Source: Anaerolineales bacterium
GTDB lineage: Bacteria; Chloroflexota; Anaerolineae; Anaerolineales; Villigracilaceae
Assembly: GCA_016934715.1 (NCBI GenBank)
Contig: JAFGSI010000015.1
Span: 1 to 43,606 of the forward strand
DNA length: 43,606 bases
Direction of reading: 5' to 3'
In this document: one piece after another, positions 1-8,006 of the stretch
How positions within the stretch are numbered: the first letter of the stretch is position 1
Layout of the letters: every line of letters starts with the position of its first letter
The notes under the pieces: model-generated
Database searches by the model: none
Told to the model about the DNA's origin: nothing
Seen by the model: only the letters and a program-made list of their open reading frames with translations
Made by a program: the position numbers and the translations under genes

Positions 1-2733
1 CTTTCAGTATCCTCTCTCGGATCGGTCTGACTGGAACTTGGATGAAGGTCTTGAAGAATTGTCTGAGGAAATCCTTTCAGTATCCTCTCTCGGATCGGTC
101 TGACTGGAACGTGTACACGTAGCCGATGCGTCTAGCCTCCCCGACCTTTCAGTATCCTCTCTCGGATCGGTCTGACTGGAACCTACGACCTTCTGCGGCG
201 CACGGTAGAGGCCCTCGACTTTCAGTATCCTCTCTCGGATCGGTCTGACTGGAACCCTGGCCCGCGCTCCGCGTCATCACGGCCATTGCCTCTTTCAGTA
301 TCCTCTCTCGGATCGGTCTGACTGGAACCAATACCCAATCCAACCAAAGTTAGACGGAGTTCGCTTTCAGTATCCTCTCTCGGATCGGTCTGACTGGAAC
401 TGGGCGAGACGCTGCGGGTCGAGGGCCAGCTTACGACTTTCAGTATCCTCTCTCGGATCGGTCTGACTGGAACGACAGTCTGTATCCGCACGAGTTCAAT
501 CTTGCTAACCTTTCAGTATCCTCTCTCGGATCGGTCTGACTGGAACTGGCTCCCATCCTGCACTGGCGCGTGTGCCACGTGTCTTTCAGTATCCTCTCTC
601 GGATCGGTCTGACTGGAACGAATTCGACCGGACCGCGGAGTTGCTGGAGAAATGCTTTCAGTATCCTCTCTCGGATCGGTCTGACTGGAACTAGGTGTCG
701 CCGCAAACGGATATGACTGCACAACCACTTTCAGTATCCTCTCTCGGATCGGTCTGACTGGAACAATATACCACAATCCGTTTGATATACCATTCCTGGA
801 CTTTCAGTATCCTCTCTCGGATCGGTCTGACTGGAACGTCACCCGTTACTCGATACTCGCTTTCCCGTTCCCTTTCAGTATCCTCTCTCGGATCGGTCTG
901 ACTGGAACTGTCCGAGTCCTCTTCAATGCTGCCGGACTCTTTCACTTTCAGTATCCTCTCTCGGATCGGTCTGACTGGAACCGGCGCGGCCTACTGCATC
1001 TCTACCGCGGGCTGGAGCTTTCAGTATCCTCTCTCGGATCGGTCTGACTGGAACTTCCTGCCAGGCCATCCGCTCTCGATGCCGATCGCCTTTCAGTATC
1101 CTCTCTCGGATCGGTCTGACTGGAACTCTACGACCGGCGGGCTCTTCTCGTCGAACGCTGTCCTTTCAGTATCCTCTCTCGGATCGGTCTGACTGGAACT
1201 GCGGCCCGGATCGCCTGGTGCCCGCCAAGGGCGAGCTTTCAGTATCCTCTCTCGGATCGGTCTGACTGGAACGTCGAGTAAGCGCGTCATCCGCCGCAGG
1301 TCCTGCGACTTTCAGTATCCTCTCTCGGATCGGTCTGACTGGAACCAAAAAGCCAAAGGTCGTTACCCCCGTATTACCTACGCTTTCAGTATCCTCTCTC
1401 GGATCGGTCTGACTGGAACACCGCTGGCGGATCCCCCTGGAGCGCCTGCCGGATGCTTTCAGTATCCTCTCTCGGATCGGTCTGACTGGAACCCGTCTGG
1501 ATGTATAGGACTTCATACTCCCGCTGGACTTTCAGTATCCTCTCTCGGATCGGTCTGACTGGAACGCGGTACCACAACCGGAGCGACTCGTACAGGTCAG
1601 CTTTCAGTATCCTCTCTCGGATCGGTCTGACTGGAACCTGATACAGCAACGCTCGCGCCATTCACGTAGAGCACTTTCAGTATCCTCTCTCGGATCGGTC
1701 TGACTGGAACCAGGTTGCTATCCCTCATCGCCCATTTCTGGATGACCTTTCAGTATCCTCTCTCGGATCGGTCTGACTGGAACTTTTCCTGCCCGGTCAC
1801 CCGCTTTCAATGCCGATCGCCTTTCAGTATCCTCTCTCGGATCGGTCTGACTGGAACTCAAGGCCGGTCGCTAGTTAGCCCTGGCTGTCGTGACTTTCAG
1901 TATCCTCTCTCGGATCGGTCTGACTGGAACACCGCGAAGAGGCCAGCTCGCCGACGCAGCTCAAGCCTTTCAGTATCCTCTCTCGGATCGGTCTGACTGG
2001 AACCCAGATCTCGATATGGCCACAATGAGCGCAGCGGATCTTTCAGTATCCTCTCTCGGATCGGTCTGACTGGAACTCAACTGCTGGCCATCCAAGATAT
2101 CTGGAGCCGGCTGCTTTCAGTATCCTCTCTCGGATCGGTCTGACTGGAACTCAACTGGTCAGCCTGGTCCAGCGCGTTGCCGGAGACTTTCAGTATCCTC
2201 TCTCGGATCGGTCTGACTGGAACAAGGCCTATTCGTGCCTCCTGGATGCTCAACTCGGTCTTTCAGTATCCTCTCTCGGATCGGTCTGACTGGAACATAC
2301 TCTGTTGTTGTGTCGTGCGTAATAAGCCAATCCTTTCAGTATCCTCTCTCGGATCGGTCTGACTGGAACACCGTATCTGTATCTGTTTTGGCCGCAATAT
2401 CACACTTTCAGTATCCTCTCTCGGATCGGTCTGACTGGAACTGTTTCTTGACGAGCGCTTCGGCGATTTCCTGGTAACTTTCAGTATCCTCTCTCGGATC
2501 GGTCTGACTGGAACTACTTGGCGTGGATCTTCACCGCGTTCGGAAGATTCTTTCAGTATCCTCTCTCGGATCGGTCTGACTGGAACCCTGGTGCGCACGA
2601 TGATGTCCAACCCGTTCTACGCCTTTCAGTATCCTCTCTCGGATCGGTCTGACTGGAACTCCGCTCATGTCTCTTCCACGTCCGTATCGTTATGGTCTTT
2701 CAGTATCCTCTCTCGGATCGGTCTGACTGGAAC
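1..2733 (-). CRISPR. CRISPR array, 38 repeats of 37 bp, 37 spacers
   Basis: A 37-bp repeat starts at 1, 74, 146, 219, 292, 364, 437 and so on up to 2697, always in the same orientation, and I saw no variant copy. Spacers are 34-37 bp, mostly 36. Read on the minus strand the repeat begins GTTCCAGTCAGACC and ends GGATACTGAAAG. Its last 8 nt, ACTGAAAG, resemble the usual type I crRNA 5' handle (ATTGAAA-like), and ATCC/GGAT plus CAGT/ACTG can pair to form a small stem. The cas genes are on the same strand and end 155 bp before the array, so the leader is on the right and the newest spacers lie near 2697. The array starts with a full repeat at base 1, so the old end is not visible. Confidence 0.98.
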
Positions 2734-2888
2734 AACCACAATTTTGGCTTCAAATATCGGCCCCAATTCCATTTTCGGGGCTCCAAGGCCTTGCCAAAGG
2801 CTGTTACTACGTTCTGATGATACTTCCAAAATACCTGCTCCGCAAACCAGATTCTGCCCAAAAACCCGGGGGATTTGCGGCAGAACGG
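2734..2888 (-). promoter_or_regulatory. Probable CRISPR leader
   Basis: This 155-bp non-coding stretch lies between the cas4 stop and the first repeat on the transcribed strand, the normal place for a leader. On the minus strand it holds a small dyad (GCCCC/GGGGC with a 12-nt loop) about 20 bp from the first repeat. The dyad could be a processing or protein-binding structure or a weak cas4 terminator. I could not identify a convincing promoter. Confidence 0.6.
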
Positions 2889-3488
2889 CTAGTAAATGTC
2901 GTTGCAAAACCGGCGAAACTCACAAGCCGCACACTTGGCCCGCTGCGGCGTCGGCTCGGGCATGGTCTCGTAGCGTAACATGCAGTGCATCGCGTCCAAG
3001 GTAGCGGTCAGGCCGTCACGGAGGCGATTGTCGATCGGGATTTCATCTGCCTTACGGCGCGGGATGGAATACAAAAAGCCACGTTTGACGATCAGCCCGG
3101 AGGCTTCCTCCAGCATCAGGCCATACGCGGCCAATTGCAGCTTGAAATGAGTGCCGGCAATCTCGGAAAGCTTGTAATCCACCGGGATAACTTCATCTTC
3201 GTCGTCCAGCCAGATGACCATGTCCACTATCCCGCGTAGTCCGAGACGGTCGGAGACGAGCGAGGCGTTGAATTCCTTCCGGCCCTCATCCAGGCCATAG
3301 GTGTGCAGGCTGCGGCGGGACTCACGCCCTTCCTCATCGTGGCCGGCTTCGATCCCGGCCTGCATCTTGAAAGTAATCGGCCGGACATCCGGGAGGCAGA
3401 CAGCGTAGTAGAGAATACGCGGGCAGTAGACCCACTGCTTCAGGTCGGTTACCCGGAACGGGGCTTCGAGGTACACCTTTTCCAGCAT
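2889..3488 (-). CDS. cas4: CRISPR-associated exonuclease Cas4
   Basis: This 199-residue protein has the complete Cas4 layout. Cys22 (in YCPR) and C-terminal Cys186, Cys189 and Cys195 (CAACEFRRFC) are the expected 4Fe-4S ligands. His50, Asp89 (GIVDMV), Asp104 and Lys106 (VDYK) and Gln118 fit the RecB/PD-(D/E)XK nuclease core. Cas4 trims prespacers and helps select PAM and orientation together with Cas1-Cas2. The start codon directly abuts the cas2 stop, so the genes are probably translationally coupled. It is the last cas gene before the leader. Length is normal and no key residue is missing. It is GC-rich like cas1, cas2 and cas6. Confidence 0.95.
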   Translation of the reverse strand: MLEKVYLEAPFRVTDLKQWVYCPRILYYAVCLPDVRPITFKMQAGIEAGHDEEGRESRRSLHTYGLDEGRKEFNASLVSDRLGLRGIVDMVIWLDDEDEVIPVDYKLSEIAGTHFKLQLAAYGLMLEEASGLIVKRGFLYSIPRRKADEIPIDNRLRDGLTATLDAMHCMLRYETMPEPTPQRAKCAACEFRRFCNDIY

Positions 3489-3758
3489 CTATTCTCTCTC
3501 CTCCGGCTTCTGGTCGATCACCTTGCGCTTGGCCCAATCGTCAGCACAAATGGGAAACAACTGGATGTTACCTGCTTTCCTGCCCAGGATCTTTTTGACC
3601 TTGAGCATCAGTTCCTGCTGATGGGTTGGCAGGAGCGCGCCCAGGAAAGAGCTGAACTGGATGCGGTCAAGTCCATAGTCCAGGCAGGCATCGGCGATCT
3701 TGCCACGCTTGCAGTCGTCGGGCACATCGTAGACGACCAGGGTATTGGGAGTTCTCAA
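3489..3758 (-). CDS. cas2: CRISPR-associated endonuclease Cas2
   Basis: This 89-residue protein has the Cas2 ferredoxin-like core. An N-terminal strand carries VVYDVPDD with the conserved Asp, followed by KRGKIADACLDYGLDRIQ and FSSFLGAL, which is the family pattern. Cas2 dimerises and bridges two Cas1 dimers during spacer integration. The reading frame opens with TTG rather than ATG: no ATG fits ahead of the VVYDV strand, and the TTG lies 9 bp after the cas1 stop with only a weak AGGG-type ribosome site. Translation is therefore probably coupled to cas1. Normal length for the family. Confidence 0.95.
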   Translation of the reverse strand: MRTPNTLVVYDVPDDCKRGKIADACLDYGLDRIQFSSFLGALLPTHQQELMLKVKKILGRKAGNIQLFPICADDWAKRKVIDQKPEERE

Positions 3759-3767
3759 CGGACAGCC

Positions 3768-4817
3768 CTACCATTCCATCTGGAACGGCTCGTAGGTAGT
3801 CCGTTCTCTGCGAAGAAAGGTTGCGATGTGGCGGGCCTGCATTTGCATGATCGCGCCCAGGGAATGGCGCTTGCCTTCGTAATGCACGGCAGTCTCCAGC
3901 CGCTCCGTGATCTTCTCGGCCAGCATCCGGCGTGTCTCTTTCGTCAACAGGCCGCCTTCCTCTTGGTCCAGATTGACACTCTTGTTCGCCAATCCCAGGA
4001 CGGTGCGGTCCACCACCGCAGCCCGATATTCCTCGATGAAGTCGAGCGTCAGGCTAGGCTTGCCAGGCCGGTCCACGTGCAGGAAGCCAGCATAGGGGTC
4101 GAGGCCGGCCAGGACGAGGCCGCGCTCCACCTGCCCGTAGAGAATGCCGTAGGAATAGTTCAGGGCGGAGTTCAAGAGGTCCGCCGCGCCGCGTCCGGTG
4201 CGGCCCGGGAAGGCGTACTTCTCGGGGACGACCAGCCTGACCGCGCCCCAGTAGCGCTGGGCGGCGCGGCCCTCCAGGCCCATTAACTCGGCCCGCAGGT
4301 CCGAGACGGTGGCAGAGCCATCCTGAACTTCCGGGTACTGGCGGACGCGGTCTACTTCGATCAGTTCGTCCAGCACCTCGGTGGCACGCAAGCGCATTTC
4401 TGTAAAAAGAGCTTCGTTGGTCTCCTTGCGGTATTTTGCCATGTACTTCAACAAGTTGGACTGGTTCTGCAGTTTGCCGATCACCAGCGCCAAGGCCAGG
4501 CGCAGGCCGCGGCTGTCGCCGAAGGCCTCCAACTGCGCCCGGCGGGTGGCGACCGTTCCGGTCAGGCCGGCGCTGTACAGGCTGGCGTAAGGTGTGCCGG
4601 TGCCGCTCAAAAAGTGGATGGGGATGCCGCGTTCGGTGCACTCACGTACCGCCTCGGCGCTCAGGCTGACGCCCCGGTTGGCGATCACCACCGATTCGAG
4701 GTGCAACAGCGGCGCCTGGGCGATCTTCTCGTCACCCTTGGTCACAATCAGGCGCTCACTGTGCTTCCCCAGGAATGCACCGTACTGGTCAATGACAAGA
4801 TGTTGGATAATGGTCAT
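3768..4817 (-). CDS. cas1: CRISPR-associated integrase Cas1
   Basis: This 349-residue protein is Cas1, the integrase that inserts new spacers. Metal ligands are visible as Glu182 (LMGLEGRAA), His247 (FLHVDRPGKP) and Asp259 (SLTLDFIEEYR), the normal triad and spacing. The N-terminal part (YGAFLGKHSERLIV, ANRGVSLS) is the usual beta-domain. A longer frame to 5087 exists but overlaps cas6 fully. The ATG at 4817 is preceded by AGGATG and lies 8 bp after the cas6 stop, so I use it. Cas1 is a stand-alone protein here, not fused to Cas4. Confidence 0.97.
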   Translation of the reverse strand: MTIIQHLVIDQYGAFLGKHSERLIVTKGDEKIAQAPLLHLESVVIANRGVSLSAEAVRECTERGIPIHFLSGTGTPYASLYSAGLTGTVATRRAQLEAFGDSRGLRLALALVIGKLQNQSNLLKYMAKYRKETNEALFTEMRLRATEVLDELIEVDRVRQYPEVQDGSATVSDLRAELMGLEGRAAQRYWGAVRLVVPEKYAFPGRTGRGAADLLNSALNYSYGILYGQVERGLVLAGLDPYAGFLHVDRPGKPSLTLDFIEEYRAAVVDRTVLGLANKSVNLDQEEGGLLTKETRRMLAEKITERLETAVHYEGKRHSLGAIMQMQARHIATFLRRERTTYEPFQMEW

Positions 4818-4825
4818 CTGACATC

Positions 4826-5824
4826 CTACCTTTCCGCATCGGAACGTGACTCCAATTTCAAGCGGTAAACACCGTTGCCTTTTGCCGTATCTTTGCCGAC
4901 CTGGACGATCTCGCCCCACAACAGCCAGGGCAGGAGCTCGGTCCAGACCTCCGCCGGAGCGGTGTACCAGGCCGGGCCGACCAGCCCACTGATCCAGGTC
5001 GGCTGGCCAGTGCGGCTGGACCCGCTGCGGACGTCCACCCAGTTGGCCCGGCTTTCCACCAGCCGGACGCGGTGCGCTAGGTCCCATAACCGCTGGCGTT
5101 CCTCGAACGGACGTTCCATCCCTCCGGCATGCTGGACGGCAAGTTCATCCAGCCGCCGCAGAATGTGGTTGAAGATCACGCCGAAATCCGGCGACTTGAG
5201 CAGGCGTTCTTCCAGGATGACCCGCAGCGGGGTCAGGAAGTCCAGACGCAGGCGGGCAGACCCGTCCCCCAGACTACCGATGAACTTCTCGGCGGCCTGC
5301 AGAATATCGGCGTGGGTCACTGGCTGCGCGGGAGGTCGGACGACGTTCTCGCCTTCTGCAAGTACCGTCCAATCGCCGTTGTGTGGATGTTCTGCATGGA
5401 TGGTCTTCAAGGCAAACCGGCCGCGCCCTGGCCCAACACCAGTGCGTCCCGTCTCCGGGACAGCCAGCACGAAATAGGGCAGGTAGCGGGCGGCCTCGCC
5501 GATCAGGGTGATGTGGAAGTCAAACCCTGCACCCGGTTCCAGGCTCTCCCCTACTCCCAACGGCGGCGTCATTACGTAGCCGCGCCGCTCCTGCCCCGGG
5601 TGGTCTCTGGCTGCCACCAGCCAGCAAACTGGACAAACAGCTACATGCGAGGCGTTGGATGGGTCCCCTGCACAGGTGGCTCGGCGCATCACATTGACCA
5701 GCGCCCCGCGCAAGTTGCTGCCAGCGCGCAGCCCGCCCAACTGGACGGACGACTCAGTAGCGCAGTGGAAGCGCAGGCGGAGGGAGGTGAGGGGGAAAGC
5801 TTGCTCAGTCTGTGACATACTCAT
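4826..5824 (-). CDS. cas6: CRISPR RNA endoribonuclease Cas6
   Basis: A 332-residue RAMP protein that matches the Cas6 family with a characteristic C-terminal domain. A Cys-pair element (CPVC, residues 64-67) follows an LRG segment, and the Gly-rich stretch GVGPGRGRF at 129-137 is typical. Cas6 cuts the repeat to release crRNAs carrying the ACTGAAAG handle. The gene start overlaps the cas5 end: ATG candidates are at 5824 and 5818, both inside the last codons of cas5 and without a clear Shine-Dalgarno, so translation is probably coupled. An upstream ATG at 5896 is in frame but would overlap cas5 much further. Base composition changes sharply here: cas6 is GC-rich and cas5 is not. Confidence 0.9.
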   Translation of the reverse strand: MSMSQTEQAFPLTSLRLRFHCATESSVQLGGLRAGSNLRGALVNVMRRATCAGDPSNASHVAVCPVCWLVAARDHPGQERRGYVMTPPLGVGESLEPGAGFDFHITLIGEAARYLPYFVLAVPETGRTGVGPGRGRFALKTIHAEHPHNGDWTVLAEGENVVRPPAQPVTHADILQAAEKFIGSLGDGSARLRLDFLTPLRVILEERLLKSPDFGVIFNHILRRLDELAVQHAGGMERPFEERQRLWDLAHRVRLVESRANWVDVRSGSSRTGQPTWISGLVGPAWYTAPAEVWTELLPWLLWGEIVQVGKDTAKGNGVYRLKLESRSDAER

Positions 5825-6509
5825 AAAGTGAAAAGGATTTACTGGAGCGAGTCTTACGGTAGGGCAGAATAACATTTCGGCGAATTCGATCTCCATCTTT
5901 CAGCTTCACAGCACTATAAATATTTGCCTTTTCAAATGAAAGGCTTGGCGCACAATCATCAAGGACTTGCAATGTACCAAATATGGAAAACGATATTTGT
6001 TGATTCGTAGCGTCCACAAATTGTGGTGGAAGTTCTTCAATAACGTGCGGGGTTTTCACCAATTGCATAAAACCGCCGCGCTTGCCAAAATAGTTAATGT
6101 TGAGCAACAAATTTACGAAGGTCTCTTTCTGCGTCTCGCTCAGTTCCAGTCCGACAGACATAGGGCCAATCAGTTGTGCATATTCGCGATAACCAATTGT
6201 CCGCTGAAAGGGTCCAAGTGAATCGGGAGTGCCTTCTTTGGGTGGATTCTTGTATGGTCTCAGAATTCGCTGAAACAGGTTTGTCACCACAACTTTGGAA
6301 GCAGGTCGGATGGCAACGTGCAAGTCGCGAATCTGTTCCCACAGCGATTCTGCCTGCTTCACTCCAAGCGTTCGACAGGCAGAATCAAGCAATGCCATTT
6401 TGAGCGCGTAGGGTGTAGGCACAAGCAGAGTCTTTCCACCCGAGGAAGTTGCTGTACTGAGTTTGAGCGAAAACAGTGTGACTGCTTCGTATTCAGCAAT
6501 CAGCCACAT
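5805..6509 (-). CDS. cas5: CRISPR-associated RAMP protein Cas5
   Basis: A 234-residue protein at the normal Cas5 place between cas7 and cas6. The N-terminal part contains TLFSLKLSTATSSGG followed by LLVPTPYALKMALLDSACR, the kind of beta-strand plus helix start seen in Cas5 of I-A/I-B-like systems. Cas5 caps the 5' crRNA handle in Cascade. The ATG at 6509 has a strong site, TAGGAGG followed by CGAT, placed across the cas7 stop, so the two are coupled. It is AT-richer than cas6 and grouped by composition with cas7, cas8 and cas3. The assignment rests on position and general pattern more than on one diagnostic motif. Confidence 0.82.
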   Translation of the reverse strand: MWLIAEYEAVTLFSLKLSTATSSGGKTLLVPTPYALKMALLDSACRTLGVKQAESLWEQIRDLHVAIRPASKVVVTNLFQRILRPYKNPPKEGTPDSLGPFQRTIGYREYAQLIGPMSVGLELSETQKETFVNLLLNINYFGKRGGFMQLVKTPHVIEELPPQFVDATNQQISFSIFGTLQVLDDCAPSLSFEKANIYSAVKLKDGDRIRRNVILPYRKTRSSKSFSLYEYVTD

Positions 6510-6517
6510 ATCGCCTC

Positions 6518-7522
6518 CTAGGACTTCGACGCAACAGAAAGAGAAAACGGCATAGCCGACTTCGCTAATTCTGCAATAAGTTTGGCAAATTCGCCGAGTG
6601 AAGCAAACGGCTTGACTTCCACTGCGTTGGGACGCAGGCTGTTGATTGCCTCTGCAACCTGCTTCACATCTGCTTCAAATTCTGGCTTAAGCGGTGAAAT
6701 GCACGGCGCGGGAACAACGTCATGGCTGACGGTCAACACACCCTTGAAATCCACAATATGCGGGTTTTGTGTGCTCCGCATTGCGCCTGCGGGTTCGACA
6801 AAGGTGTAAACCACGCTTTCAAGCAGAACTTTCAGGCGCGCTTCGCGTTGTTTCTCGTCAATGGCATAGGTTTGCGAAATATCATTAAATCCAACACGTG
6901 CGGCTTCAAGATTCAGAACAATCGCATAAACGCCAGAAGATGCAGGACGATGAAAGATTGCTTGTCCTGTGTTGCCTGAGCGCGCTTCGTCCGACTCGTC
7001 TGCTTTGGATCGGGCAGAGGCGCTATCGGAAACATATTTGACATGGAAATAAGTATCGGTCTCAACAAGATTAGGTACACCCACGACCCAGCCAAATTCC
7101 ACAACGCTCTTGCGCGGCAGGGAACGCTTTCCGGCCGTGACCAGGATACCTTCCAAGTCTGTAACGGCACATTGTTTGAGAATGACATCCAACTCGCCAG
7201 GATCGCCTTTTGCTTTTTCCAAAGCCTTGAAGAGATCGTTCTGTACTTCGATATCGTAATTCACGCGATTGGCATTGAAAGAGCGCGCGCCTTCAGAAAG
7301 CGGTAGGTTAGTGGCGACTGCCAAACGGTGCATGTGTTCCGCCTGAATATGTTTGAACATATCGCCTGAAATAGCATTGACGTTGTGCAATTTTCCGTCC
7401 GCACCGATGATATTGACCATACGGGTCTGGATCTGGTTGCCTTCGCCGCCTTCATTATTCAGCGAGTGCATATCCAAAGTTGCCAGGGCGGAAATTGCGA
7501 TGGAATAGATTACGTTAGGCAT
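6518..7522 (-). CDS. cas7: CRISPR backbone protein Cas7 (DevR/Csa2 family)
   Basis: This 334-residue protein is the crRNA-coating backbone of Cascade. The early segment LNNEGGEGNQIQTR (residues 21-34) after a first RRM strand (YSIAISALATLDMHS) is the signature of the DevR/Csa2/Cst2 branch of Cas7, found in I-A and I-B-type systems. The C-terminal half has HDVVPAPCISPL, also compatible with the family. The ATG is preceded by AAAGGAGATAAACA, a good ribosome site. It lies 25 bp after cas8 and 8 bp before cas5. Not the Csc2 (I-D) type, as far as I can judge by eye. Confidence 0.9.
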   Translation of the reverse strand: MPNVIYSIAISALATLDMHSLNNEGGEGNQIQTRMVNIIGADGKLHNVNAISGDMFKHIQAEHMHRLAVATNLPLSEGARSFNANRVNYDIEVQNDLFKALEKAKGDPGELDVILKQCAVTDLEGILVTAGKRSLPRKSVVEFGWVVGVPNLVETDTYFHVKYVSDSASARSKADESDEARSGNTGQAIFHRPASSGVYAIVLNLEAARVGFNDISQTYAIDEKQREARLKVLLESVVYTFVEPAGAMRSTQNPHIVDFKGVLTVSHDVVPAPCISPLKPEFEADVKQVAEAINSLRPNAVEVKPFASLGEFAKLIAELAKSAMPFSLSVASKS

Positions 7523-7547
7523 TGTTTATCTCCTTTTTGAATTGGGG

Positions 7548-8006
7548 TTATTCTTCGTCACCAGATTCTTCTTCATCGGCTTGGGCGTCATCTATTTCTT
7601 GCTCGACGCTTTCGGACTTATCCTTGCTTCGAGTTTCGCTGGCATACCCAAAAGCTACCAACATGTTGCAGACAACTTTGGAACCGAAACGATCCACCAA
7701 TTTGACGATTTCTTCCATATCCTCCATGCGAACATTGGAGCGGAATGGATTGCGACCCTTTTCCCGCAACTGAGCATTTTCTGCGTTGTACAGGTGAAGG
7801 AATTCGCCTAACTCGGCAAGAAAATCTTCGGGGTACGCAGCTTTTCGTGCTAGTTGCTGCCCCAAACCATAGCGAATATCAGTCGCAGGTTTTCTGAATT
7901 TCTTCGCGTTCTGCAAACTGACCGTGCTATGGCGAATGGCATAGGCAATGTTGCGAAAGCCCTCGTTCTGCATGATCTCGCTATATTTATCGTCTTCGCT
8001 GTTCAT
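7548..8006 (-). CDS. cas11: Internal ORF in cas8: predicted Cas11-like small subunit
   Basis: An ATG at 8006, in frame with cas8 (Met467), has GGAGGTG exactly six bases upstream (8013-8019), one of the strongest ribosome sites in the operon. It would give a 152-residue product starting MNSEDDKYSE, mostly helical in appearance, with an acidic tail. Known biology: several type I systems (I-B, I-C, I-D) make their Cas11 small subunit by internal initiation near the cas8/cas10d 3' end. The locus has no separate csa5/cas11 gene, which the internal product would supply. That it is really translated is inference. Confidence 0.65.
   Translation of the reverse strand: MNSEDDKYSEIMQNEGFRNIAYAIRHSTVSLQNAKKFRKPATDIRYGLGQQLARKAAYPEDFLAELGEFLHLYNAENAQLREKGRNPFRSNVRMEDMEEIVKLVDRFGSKVVCNMLVAFGYASETRSKDKSESVEQEIDDAQADEEESGDEE

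Noticed and set aside
2077-2186. Neighbouring spacers beginning with the same TCAACTG
   Set aside because: The similarity ends after about 8 bases and is not in codon phase, so chance is enough.
149-2610. Many short ORFs with repeated peptides such as VPVRPIRERILK, SSQTDPREDTE and FQYPLSDRSDWN
   Set aside because: They are translations of the CRISPR repeat in different frames, not proteins.
3303-4286. 327-codon plus-strand ORF over cas1-cas2-cas4
   Set aside because: Antisense to well-recognised cas genes in GC-rich DNA, without a ribosome site or family features.
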